Source of the DNA: Turbatrix aceti
Lineage: Eukaryota; Nematoda; Chromadorea; Rhabditida; Panagrolaimidae
Reading direction: 5' to 3'
Length of the DNA: 23,526 nt
NCBI GenBank assembly: GCA_963969345.1
Contig: CAXAKE010000004.1
Span: 1-23,526, forward strand
In this document: positions 9,457-19,539 of the stretch, one piece after another
Layout: the number at the start of each line of letters is the position of its first letter
Position numbering within the stretch: position 1 is the first letter of the stretch
Translations under genes and position numbers: made by a program
Notes under the pieces: generated by a model
What the model was told of the DNA's origin: nothing
The model's database searches: none
The model's input: only the letters and a program-made list of their open reading frames with translations

Positions 9457-11375
9457 TTAAAAAAAAGTGCCGTAGGCCACCAAGACGTATGCTTTATCCT
9501 TGGAGTACAAGATACCGTATTCAAAGGGCGGCTGGATGTGAACAAGCGGAATAGAATCCTTTCGGTTGAGCAAATGTCGCTTTTTGGTTTCCTTAATGTT
9601 GACGCCCTCCGCTGTCAGCGAGAAGTTGGACTGAAACAAAAAAAATAAACTTTGAAAAAAATTTCTTTGAAGTTTAAAAACTCACGCCAACTATGACATT
9701 CTGGAACACAGCACTGTTGTTATCGAGCGTGATTTTCTTGAACCCAAAGAGGTCCTTAATCGTAACAAGAGATTTTTGTTCAATTTTTGGAATGACAAAG
9801 TGTCCGTGAATGCGTTCGCCTTCGACAGAGAGTCGTCTACGAAGCTCTTCGCAGCCAACGGCAATAAAGTTATCCAGGTTTTCGTTGTACGTGGCGAAGA
9901 ACCTGTAGGAGGGATCCCAAAGCGGAACGGATACAATGTTGTTTGTCTTGCCGTATCGGTTGATGTTCATATCAGTCTTGAAGATAAGCTGATCAACAAA
10001 CTTGGGCTCAAAATTGCTAGACTTGAGTTCAATCTCGCCATAAAGAGCACCACGACCCGAGGCAAATGGCATACTGAATTGCGCAATTGAGAATGCGTAT
10101 GCAAAAAACTCGGCCGATGCAACGGGTGTGTCAAGTGAGTTTTCGTCCTCGCTATTTTCAACGTTGAAATCAGCCTTGAGTTTGCGCGAGAATTCCTTGC
10201 CGGACCCGTAGCACATTGCGACGCCGGAAGAAATACCCGAAGAGTGGCAGACTTCAGTTTTTTCGTTTTTACGCTACAATGATTTTTTTGATTGATATGA
10301 AATGGAAGTAAAAATCCTACATCGATGAGAATCTTGGTTTGGGTATAGCCATGCAGAAGAAACACGTGGTTGTACACTTCTCGAATTTCGTTGATTGTGT
10401 CACGGTAGTCTGCTGAAATATTGTATAATTGTTAACAGAGATAGGCGACATTCGCGTTCGTTTACAAACACAGCTATTTTTTGCGAACAAATAAAACAAG
10501 AAAAAAGTTATAAAAAATGATGGTGACGGTGTCAAAAAAAACAAAAAAGTAGCAAATAACTTGGATAAAGTTTAGCCAATAAAAGGTGTAAAAGAATTTT
10601 GATCAAGACCAAGCGAACAAAAAAACACCGGCTGTTCGCCTCTTTGATTCTTAACGCTTACTTAGCAGCCAAACTCACATCCAAAGTAAGGCTTGAGCGC
10701 TTTGTCAGAAGCCTGTACATGTCTTATGATTTCCGAAATGAGATATCCGTTGACAAGGGGCGAGAATACGTGTGACTGATTTGGTGATACAACCTGAAGG
10801 TTGCCGTAATGGTAAGTTGTGTGCTCCACGGGATTGTCAGTGGTTGGCGGCGCACCTTTTAGAATGGAATGTGTTTTTGTCTTTGTAGCAAGTCCAGACG
10901 ACGAAAACACTTTTGACGTCGATATTAACGCATCTGCGACGCTGTTGTTTTCAGACGTGATTGGCAGGTAGAAAAAGCAGACGACCAGAAACATAGCAGC
11001 CAGTGTGAAGGCCGCGATGATGACTTCGCGGCAAATATTGCTTGTGCAGTACCAATTACGGTTCCGCTCGTGCAGGGAAGCCGTGTTTTCCGTGTTAGAA
11101 AGCGACTCGAATGTCACCAGGACCGGAGGCTTGGTTTTGCTCGTAGAGGCCGGCTTAGGGGTTTCTTCCAGAGTGGCTTCAGATGCGGATGCGGACAAGT
11201 GGTCGTCCGGTGCAAAAGGTTCCTTCTCCTCCGTAATAATGTTCTGCACACCGGTGGTCATGCTTTGGCAAAAATAAGTCTTTCCTCGGTGAAAGAGTGA
11301 TCGTTTGCTTGACGTGAATTGAAATCGGGAGTTACTAATAAAAAATTTGCTGAAAAATGTAGTTGAAAGAGGCAT
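9457..11375 (-). CDS. Membrane-anchored serpin-like protein
   Basis: Four exons, 11375-10679, 10412-10321, 10273-9686 and 9630-9457, join in consistent phases through GT-AG introns of 266, 47 and 55 bp, for about 516 residues. Met39 is an alternative start; the first 38 residues are rich in Ser, Phe and basic residues. Residues about 117-138 are one membrane span with Cys before it, so a type II topology with an outside C-terminal domain is likely. That domain (about 187-516) has serpin hallmarks: VFSPL in helix A (203-207), a strand-rich middle, the hinge-like TAEGVNIKETKK near 465-476, and a C-terminal PPF then YSKDKAYVLVAYG strand pair where serpins have HPF and the final sheet. The hinge lacks the small residues of inhibitory serpins, so protease inhibition is doubtful. 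The core is somewhat short for a serpin. Physiological role unknown. Confidence 0.7.
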
Positions 11376-11800
11376 GATCAGGCAGAGTTACAGTAATCGG
11401 TAATCGCGTTTTTGCAATTATTGCCAATTTTTTATTCCTTGCTTATCGCTGTTCTTGTTCAAAGCTTATGCAACATAGCGATAAACGGAAAATATTGGGC
11501 GCCTGCCGATTACCTCTTTATATAGTAAGGTGTTTCTGCAAGGACACAATTTTAATTTTACGTTATGTATATTCGATAAAATCCAAATTTTACGCTATCA
11601 ACGATCTCATAAACCATTAGGTCCGGAGGCATTCATTTGAAAAAGATAATGCGCGCTTTATCATAATTGTCAAAATTTTGTCATCAAAAATGGCGAAAGC
11701 GCTATAGAGGGAGGAGGCGGCGCGCAGGGTCAAGTGGGTGAGTGTGAGCGAGCGAGCGATAGCGCAAGGACGATTGCGTAAGACAAAAAAATGATTCTGT
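11376..11800. other. Upstream region of the serpin-like gene, with dispersed repeat copy
   Basis: Contains the partial dispersed repeat at 11462-11513, matching part of 8838-9010. Near 11700-11770 is a purine-rich low-complexity run (GAGGGAGGAGGCGG, then GAGCGAGCGAGCG). No promoter element can be named. Confidence 0.4.
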
Positions 11801-12050
11801 TAAATTAATTTTAAAAATGTTGAAAAAAATATTTTTGAATTCCTCGGAAATAGGCAATCATAATGATGGGTCATTTGACAATCAAAAATCAAAAATGAAC
11901 AAATTTGAATTTTTGGTTTACAAAAAAATAATTTGTGCCAGTAACGGCGGTAGGGGCAAATGTGATATCAATAGCATTGCCATTTTTTGCTGAAGATGAA
12001 AAACATTTTTTCAACATTTTAAAAATTAATTTGAATAATTCAATTTTTTG
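11790..12050. repeat. Imperfect fold-back of about 50-bp arms
   Basis: The stretch around 11788-11838 is an imperfect reverse complement of about 11997-12050 (shared core AATTAATTTTAAAAATGTTGAA). The loop of about 160 bases has no gene. It is probably a decayed MITE; no clear target duplication. Confidence 0.45.
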
Positions 12051-12419
12051 ATCTCTCTGAAAATGAAATCCATGGTGTGGGGGCGGACCAGACAGCGGGT
12101 GCAGAGACGGACGGCGCCGCACATGCCATCAGTCGAGAGAACCGCAACGGCGGTGACAGTGGGCGATTTGGTGATGGCGAAAGATGGCAAAACAAGAGAT
12201 TGTTGTTATTAATTTTGATGATTTATGTATCACATAATTTTATGATTTTTGTTAAATTGCTATTTTTCCTAGCCCCCAGTGTTGTGTTTGGTGTTATGCT
12301 TTGAAACGGGTCAATAAGCGATTGCAGCGGGCGAGGATTTATTAGGCGATGGCGAAAGATGCGCGATATTGAAAAGCAACATTATTACTTATATTTTACA
12401 AAAGCGTAAAACAAATTAC

Positions 12420-12757
12420 ATGGGGCCCCGAAGGGGCCCCCATTATATTTATGTATTCCAATATTTTTAAAGCGGGTCAAAAAACGATTATATGTATTTG
12501 ATTTGATTTTAATAATATGCGAATCATCGGTTATTCTAAAAGATAATAACAAAAAATAATTCTTTTCTATCGGTAAAATTATGATCGACAAAAGATAAAC
12601 GAAAAACGGGCAAAAATAAAATAAATAAAAAAACGATAGACGATCCTTTTCGATTTTACGATCCTTCTGATCCTTCCTTGATACCTTTACCTTGCCTTGC
12701 CTTGCCTTCCCCTTCCTTCCTTTTTCCTTCCTGGGGCCCCCGTAGGGGGCCCCCCCT
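12420..12757. repeat. Pair of G+C-rich hairpins with pyrimidine tract
   Basis: Two similar hairpins stand out in AT-rich DNA: GGGGCCCCGAAGGGGCCCC (12422-12440) and, about 310 bases on, GGGGCCCCCGTAGGGGGCCCC (near 12733-12753). A CTT/CCTT-rich pyrimidine tract (12640-12730) precedes the second. An open frame across this part is low-complexity and not believed. Confidence 0.6.
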
Positions 12758-12774
12758 TTAGCCTTGTACCGATT

Positions 12775-12875
12775 GTAAAAGAAAGCCACAGCTTGATAGT
12801 TTTGACAGTAAAAGGAACATATGTATGTGCGCCCGTAACCTAGAATGAGGCTAGCAGATGCCCGACATTTGCTCA
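12775..12875 (+). repeat. Dispersed repeat, copy 2 (second half)
   Basis: Matches the second half of the minus-strand repeat at 8838-9010, with small indels, from TGTAAAAGAAAGCCACAGC to AGCAGATGCC. Confidence 0.6.
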
Positions 12876-12899
12876 AACATTTGCAGATTGAGAACTACT

Positions 12900-13640
12900 T
12901 ACCTGTATATGAAAGAGAACGCCTTATCTATACATATGTGCTCTACTCCGCCCTTTTTGTAAGATATTTTGCGTAGCTTAAGGTTCCTCATTGGCATTCA
13001 ATGCAATTCCAATAGATTCTGACTTGGACTTCGATACTGCTTTTGTTATTTCCTGAGTTAATAACTTTTTTGATTTTGATATTTTTCTGAAAACAAATTG
13101 TTTTAGTAAACGTTTCTGATTTAGATGCTGAATGTAAATGACTCTCTGAATTCTGTTAATTTACCGTTATCATAAAGAAGTTTGAAACATTCCTATTGTA
13201 TCTATTGCAAAAATAATTGATATGCAGAAACATGTATTCTGATTGTTCATTCTGAAAATCTGAAAAATGAAGACATACATTTTGGTGGACTGCCTAGAAG
13301 GCATAGCATTATGCATAACAAACTTGAAGATCGTGTCCTTCAAGAATTTATTCGTATTTTATACCAATTGCTTTGTTGGCAACTAGCGTGTCGGTTCGGT
13401 TTTGGTTCAATCATTTCTTGTTTTCTTTCTTTTTTTACTTCATTATTTTTCTTTTTTATTTCCCCTATGTGTTACCAAGAAGACCAAGATTTGTTACCAA
13501 TTTTTTTTAGGAAGGGAATGCATATATTATGTTATATTTAGATTGCTTATTAAACTTTGAAAGTCATTTTTGAATACCCTAATTTAATAAGGGTGTGCCA
13601 AATGTTCTTGAACAAACGTTTTTAATTTTTATTTTTAAAC
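12900..13640. other. Intergenic, no gene seen
   Basis: AT-rich DNA. Short frames such as the one near 13311-13541 have no recognisable domain and lie in a T-rich stretch. Confidence 0.3.
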
Positions 13641-13646
13641 GCTTTG

Positions 13647-14096
13647 TGTTACCAAAATACTTCGTATGGTATGGTACTTCAATCAACCCCAATTTTTGTT
13701 ATATGTAGTTGAGTAACATCCTGTATAACAAAACGCATGATGTTCACAACATATGAGCTTTGTAAAAACGCGATAAACACAATGCTGCACAATCCAAGAC
13801 GGTGCACGGATTTTCTTTGCGATGAATATGCTACGAAATACTTTCTAATACTTTCTAAAATCTAATTTGCTCACAACAAATTCGATTTTTTTGATTTCAT
13901 CAATGCTTATGTTCAGGTACTGGTGCGAATAGACCCCGGGTTTAGGCTAAAATAATTGAAAATAAGAATTGAAAACTATTCGCAACAATCCGCGGTTCAA
14001 GAAACAGAAAAGAAAATCATAGCGAGTTATTTTTGATCATTTAGTAAATAGAGTGCGCTTTCCCAGAAACAATAGATTTTTTTTCAATATGTTGAA
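13647..14096 (+). mobile_element. Degraded copy of the 7111-8255 fold-back element
   Basis: The order of blocks follows the left arm and centre of the intact element: TTGAGTAACATC, CCAAGACGG, the GACCCCGGGTTT block near 13931, then CGCAACAATCCGCGGTTCA near 13981. A piece of the right arm (GCGCTTTCCCAGAAACAAT to CAATATGTTG) follows after a large deletion. No intact ends remain. Confidence 0.7.
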
Positions 14097-14474
14097 ATTC
14101 TAAAAAATTTTAAAAAAGGTAAAAAAAATTTGTTTCTTCGGAGTATTTTCGAATGAGCGGCTCTATTTTCCGAATCACAATTAAGAGCCGTTCGGCTTAA
14201 AATTTTTTATTAATGTAAAGAAAAGTTGTGTCTGTACTATTGACACTAGTTTCATGTTTTAAACTCATGCTTCATGTTGGGATTTCCCTCAATATCTGAA
14301 ACTGTTAATTTGGCCTATGTACGTTGAACCAGGAATTTGAAAGATGGAATTCTCATGAAAGTCCTATGAGAAATATTCTGAGAATTATTCCGGGATTCCA
14401 ATCTGTCACGGGATAATTCCCTAAGAAATTTTGAACGTGTTTTACTTATTTATTTATTTTGTTTCACGTGTTTT

Positions 14475-15092
14475 ATGGCAAGTACTATTGCAGCAATGGA
14501 AGATTTCTGGCTGATATCAGCTGTGTCGCTCATGGCGGAAACTACAGCGGCGCCGATTACTACAGAGATGAAAAATAAGTTGGTAGAAATTATTTTGCCA
14601 ACGGCACAGCCTGACGACGCAAAGGCTTTGCCGGTTCTCTCGGACGTCTCGTGCCACGACTCGGTACTGAGCTTCAAAGCTCAAGTACCAACGGTACAAG
14701 TCCACCTGGGACACAAATTTTTCTCCCAACAAACAACGTTGGGTGGAATTACGCAGGTTTACCTGCCTTCAACGGCAATTGCGGGCACTACGCCCGTAAC
14801 AATTCGTGCCACTGTGGGTGAAGAATCCGTACGCGAGACCGTGATTTGTCCGCCAAGTGCTCCAAACGTGCATCCGCTCGAAGACCGTATGTGGTATTCG
14901 TTGATTGCATCAGTAATGATTGCAATCATTCTATTGATCTACGTTGGGCGTTGTTTTTATTATCGCCGTCGGTCCATTAGTTCTTGCGGTCAGCAACTTC
15001 AAAAGATCCACGTTGGTCAGAACTTATGGCAAACCGTTTGTGCCCGAAACCCATTATGTTTTTTAAGAGGCGGACAATCTTCGGTAAGTTAA
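14475..15092 (+). CDS. Small type I membrane protein, unknown family
   Basis: An open frame of 205 codons. Two in-frame starts are possible (14475 and 14496). The second follows a possible acceptor, CTATTGCAG, and would give a short hydrophobic leader (FWLISAVSLMA). A beta-rich outside domain with cysteines at about residues 59 and 124 follows. Then come one strong membrane span (about 139-157, IASVMIAIILLIYVG) and a basic, cysteine-containing inner tail of about 45 residues. I do not recognise the family; the layout recalls the membrane-proximal part of a viral or gamete fusion protein, but that is only a resemblance of form. The frame either ends at TAA 15090 with AATAAA at 15127, or splices at a strong donor (TCG/GTAAGT, 15083) in phase 0 onto the transposase. 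Confidence 0.6.
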   Translation: MASTIAAMEDFWLISAVSLMAETTAAPITTEMKNKLVEIILPTAQPDDAKALPVLSDVSCHDSVLSFKAQVPTVQVHLGHKFFSQQTTLGGITQVYLPSTAIAGTTPVTIRATVGEESVRETVICPPSAPNVHPLEDRMWYSLIASVMIAIILLIYVGRCFYYRRRSISSCGQQLQKIHVGQNLWQTVCARNPLCFLRGGQSSVS

Positions 15093-15126
15093 TTGTGGTA
15101 AACTGTACCTTCTTTATTGCATTGCA

Positions 15127-15132
15127 AATAAA
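15127..15132 (+). terminator. Polyadenylation signal within a candidate intron
   Basis: AATAAA lies 35 bases past the TAA of the small membrane protein and inside the candidate intron 15084-15197. A second AATAAA is at 15150. Use of either would give a short membrane-protein-only transcript. Confidence 0.45.
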
Positions 15133-15197
15133 ATATATTGACGACGTTTAATAAATATTTATTTATGTGAATTCATTTTGTAAAAACGAAATTTCAG

Positions 15198-18100
15198 ACG
15201 GGTAGTAAAAACATTGACTTTGATGATCCAAGAGTCAGATACATATTGGATACCTACAATCAAAGACATTTAACCGGGTGCAAGTGGTCGGACCCGCGTG
15301 TCGTTGCTATCCTGAAAGCATGGAATAATGGTAGTACTCAATACAGTACTTATCAGCATGTTTTAGCGGCACTAGCTCCGTATATCAGGACCACCTCGAG
15401 TACTTTGTCAAAGTTAATTAACAAGGTTTGTTCATTTCACAATTTTTTCATAATAAATAATATGTATCTACTTTATTTATAGTTAAAATCTTTGCCTGTG
15501 GAATCATCCGTGAAGTATGTCAAAGATACCGAGGATATTGAAATTGAAAGTGCTCAAAGACCATATGTCGACTTTTCAAATGCAAATATTTTACGGTACC
15601 TTGAAGATCGCAAAACTGCACAAGATCGCAAATGGAACGATGAAAACGTTGTTGAAGTACTGAAGCAGTACAACAACGGTTTGTCGTATAACAAAATGAG
15701 GACCGAGCTAGTTCCTTTTATGAAAACAAGTGTATCTGCTTTGTGCAATTTGTTTAAAAACGTAAGTAATTTGAAATACCTAATTGAAAAAATATATATA
15801 TCTTTACAGCTTCACGGCTTGTCTTTGAAATCTGAAGCTGTCGATGACAGCGGATCGCAAACAGATAACGAAGTGTCGAAAGGCGACATAACATTATCAA
15901 AACAAGAGATTGAAAACAAAGCTGGTGGATTGATTGTAAGCTATATATTTTTATATTTGGTTGTCATTGATGGTTTTGTTATGCGATTTTTTTAAATCAA
16001 ATTTTTCACAAAATTAACAAAAAATGAACCTTTCTTGTAGAAAGAAATTCGTAATTTTTAAATTTTCTCTAGCTTAGTTTTGAGATTTTTTGGCGTTGTA
16101 CCGGAGAAATTTTGTATTTGAATAGAGCAAATGCTTCCTCAAAAAAGCATTTTTAGCATGCATTAAAAATTGTTTTGATCGAAACATTAGAACAAATATT
16201 AAATGTAGATACAAATAAGCGCTCTTTCAAACGCAATATCATTACAAAAAAAATAAGTGTGGCCGCTAGTTACTATAATAAATATAAAAAAAGGTTGCTT
16301 TTTTAGGACGCCATCAAAGCATCAGCTAACAAAATTGTCGAATGCGGATACGAGTTACAAAAATTGTGCCTGAACGACGACCTCACCGGACAAGTTCAGG
16401 GACTCATGCCCCTTGCTTGTGGTATTGCACATTCCATTGGATGGAGAATACCACAACCCAATGAATGGCATTTTGAACTAAATACTCGGCTACGGCGGTC
16501 TCACATTGTTCAACGAAGGAACGATAACTTGTATATGTACTGCAAACACGGTACAAGCAGTGACAAAAAAAAAGACCGCTACAGATGCACTCTACCACAT
16601 TGCGGGGCTAATATTTATCTTCATCTTGAGAATAATTCCTGGATTATGACTGGCAGACCGAAACATTACTGCGATGGCTATACAGAAGATGATTTATTCC
16701 TGTTACACACAAATCGCGAAGGACGTCTCGATGCTTACCACGGAACAAACCCAGCCGAAAGCTATCGAATTACTTTTGAAAAAGCTTCTGATAAAAGTTT
16801 AGAAGCAGAGCTAAGTTGTGAAGCTCGAGAAGTAAAAGCACGAGAAGTATGGGCAAGAAAAGGACGACCAGAAATTTGTATGGGAAAACTACCAGAGGAC
16901 CGAAAATGGATCAAAAGCCAAGGAAAATTTAAGCGATGGTGTCTTCTTGATTCCCCGGACGTCACTATTTTTGCCACTGATGAGGGTCTTAAACACCTTG
17001 CTAAAGGCCCAATATTGGCGGTAGATGGAACTTTCGACACGGCGCCGCGCGGTGTATATCAAACTTTATTTTTTCATGCCCTTGTTGAAGCCAGTGATGG
17101 ACGTTCTGAGTGGGTGACCGTCGCACATGCTCAAATGACGTCAAAAGAAGGGAAATTATACGACATTGTCGTAAATGAAATTTTGAAAAAATGGAGTGAG
17201 CTTGGTATCACACCAACATTCACCCGTATTCATTGCGACTATGAATCTGCCTTGGCAAATGCGTTAAAAAAACTTAACGGTCCGGACAAAGTGTATGGTT
17301 GTTTATTTCATTACAGTCAGCAAATCTTCCGGTAAGTATATTTTTAGTAAAAAAATGCACTTAAAAAATGTAAAAATGCTATTTAAAAAACAGTATTTAA
17401 AAAATGATTGATATTTAAGAATCATTTTGAATAACTAAACAGTGCTTCGCTTTAGGAACATGTCTCGTTTTGGTCTGTTTCGATTTTACGACAAAAAAAG
17501 CAAACTCCTTAAACGGTATCCTTCCATCATTGTTATTCGGCGATGGATTCGGCAACTAAGTGCATTGCCAATGCTTCCAACAGAGGCAATGTACAAACTA
17601 TATGACCAGCTGCTTTCAACTCCCCCGAAAAAGCCAAATGACATCCCAGAAGAACTATGGCCTCAAAATGAACTGTTATGGTTTGCCAAATACGTCAAAT
17701 CAGAATGGTTTACTAACCGAGAACAATGGAGTCAAAACCGTATGCTGTCATATGGTTTACGAAGAACTCGGAACACTAATAGATGCGAAGGGTACCACTC
17801 CGGACTCAAATTTAGATTTGGTAAGTGCATTTTAAAAGCAATTTTATATAAATTAGAGTTGTAAGTGTATTTTTTTGTATGATCAAACTAGATATTATTT
17901 TTTGCTGACCGGGTTTGGTCAGAGTACGAAAAAACAGTTTGAAAATCGAACTATGACTGACAATTTTTAAGCTGATTTACAAAATAGGGCATACGCAAAA
18001 TTTACCTGTCCCACATTTAAAAAGCATAATTACTAATTACGTGAAACTATTGCAGATGTACATGAGCCACTGGGAAAATACTTGAAAACAATGCAATTTC

Positions 18101-19350
18101 TCTGCAGATTAGACGAAACACGGTTAATACAGTTGGCATCAGATCGTCCTCAAACCCGGAGGCAATCACGAGTATACCGATTACTTGATGAAAAGATTGA
18201 AAAATACGAAACCGAATTTGAAGAACTTCTTAAAAAATCAGATCCAAGTACACACCTCAATATCTACTACTGGCATGCAAATCGAGTATCCTACCTGCTG
18301 CAAGATATTCACAACAAAAGTATAACCACGACAAAAGCATTCCGAAAAGCTGAAAAAAGACGAAGGCGACAAGCTGCTGCAGAAGAAAAAATGTTAATAC
18401 CAAGCGACGTCATGTATACGGAAAAAGGTTTGGAACCACAGAACAACAAGGACGACAGCATGTATGCAGAAGAAAATCCGGAACCACAGAACAACAAAGA
18501 TAATGAAACCGTCCAAAACAACCAAAATTTATCTTTAGAGGATTCATCTTCTGAGGATGAAGAATCAAAACATGAAAAAAATTTGTTAAAAATTATCGAG
18601 AAAGAATCTCCGGTACCTCCTCCAGAAGAACTTGAAGTTATGGTACTGCCAGTTCATGAAAGCTCAAAAAGTGACTGTAAGTGTAACATTCTAATATTTT
18701 TTGTTTTCATGTTAGAAAACAAAAACTATTTTTCAGCGATTAATACATCAAAACTTATTTATAATGCTCCTGCAGAAGGCTGGTGCAGGTACACTTGTAT
18801 TGAACTTCAGAAAGCCCCATACAACGCAAATATTCAATTTCACAATCATGTACTAGATTCACACTACCGTGGAGCTGACTTAAGACAAATGGACAGAAAA
18901 CCCCCTGCAAAAATCAAAGGCGACGGCAACTGCGGTTATCGCGCCGTAAGTTTTGCTTTAACCGGTGAACAAAAATATCACTCTGAACTCCGGAAAATTG
19001 TCTGCGACACATTAGAAAGATATGCAAGTTCGAAAGATCCGGTTATTAAACAACGTTTTAATTGGATTACGGCAATACATCCTGATATCATGGAGACCCT
19101 GCATATACATCGAAAAGGACAGGACTCATCAAGAGAATTGCGCCACTGGGTAGGTAACGGCCATTTAGCTACCTTGTCTTACGTCCTTAAAGCCAACATC
19201 GTATGCTTTATGCAAATCGAAAACGATGGCAGTCCCCGTTGGCAAAAATCCAGAGATACTATCCCCATAGGATTGCCAACCATCCTTCTGGATAACAGCT
19301 CAGGAAATCATTTTGAGACTATTACTGCTATTACACCGGCTAAATCATGA
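15198..19350 (+). CDS. MULE transposase with duplicated N-terminal domain, FLYWCH-like finger and OTU protease domain
   Basis: Seven exons: 15198-15425, 15483-15761, 15810-15935, 16307-17331, 17456-17820, 18056-18676 and 18737-19350. All junctions are GT-AG and the phases agree to the stop. The first two exons each hold a copy of a domain of about 50 residues. Exon 4 has a FLYWCH-like Cys/His finger (CTLPHCG then RPKHYC) and the MULE core AVDGTFDTAP (Asp at 17024). Asp at 17237 is in HCDYESAL, followed by GCLFHYSQQ, and Glu at 17787 is in NTNRCEGYH, completing the DDE triad. A charged linker leads to an OTU cysteine protease domain: GDGNCGYR with Cys at 18931 and NHFE with His at 19309. All catalytic residues are present, so the protein may be active. 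Exons 15198-15761 have no in-frame ATG before about 15693, so translation probably starts in the upstream membrane-protein exon (14475-15083). Confidence 0.9.
18677..18736 (+). other. 60-nt in-frame intron without stop codons
   Basis: Donor ACT/GTAAGT and acceptor CTATTTTTCAG frame 60 bases, a multiple of three with no stop, between the linker and the OTU domain. Retention would insert 20 mostly hydrophobic residues without shifting the frame. Splicing is the better reading because the sequence is T-rich with canonical ends. Confidence 0.6.
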
Positions 19351-19387
19351 TGGAAAAAATTGTATCTTCTGAAACAACATTAATTGC

Positions 19388-19393
19388 AATAAA
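19388..19393 (+). terminator. Polyadenylation signal of the transposase gene
   Basis: AATAAA lies 37 bases past the transposase stop codon. Confidence 0.55.
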
Positions 19394-19539
19394 ATTGAGT
19401 TCGTAGAATTTAAGTTTTTTTGTTTAATAAATTGTTGCTTACAATATAACACTATGAAGAAGGGGACAGAAAGTGCTTTCGGGTACTTTTTTTCTGGTCG
19501 TCATTATCACAGGGTGCGGCGAAAGTTTGGAATGTTATA

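Noticed and set aside
12385..12876. 163-codon minus frame
   Set aside because: Composed of a Lys/Arg-rich low-complexity part from a pyrimidine tract and repeat DNA.
14475..15083. HAP2 or Gc domain III identity for the small membrane protein
   Set aside because: Only the layout (beta-rich outside part, one span, basic tail) matches; no diagnostic motif was found, so no family is assigned.
15936..16306. Separate gene or repeat in the 371-bp intron
   Set aside because: A weak resemblance to sequence near 8510-8560 (TCAAACGCA context) is too short to support a shared repeat.
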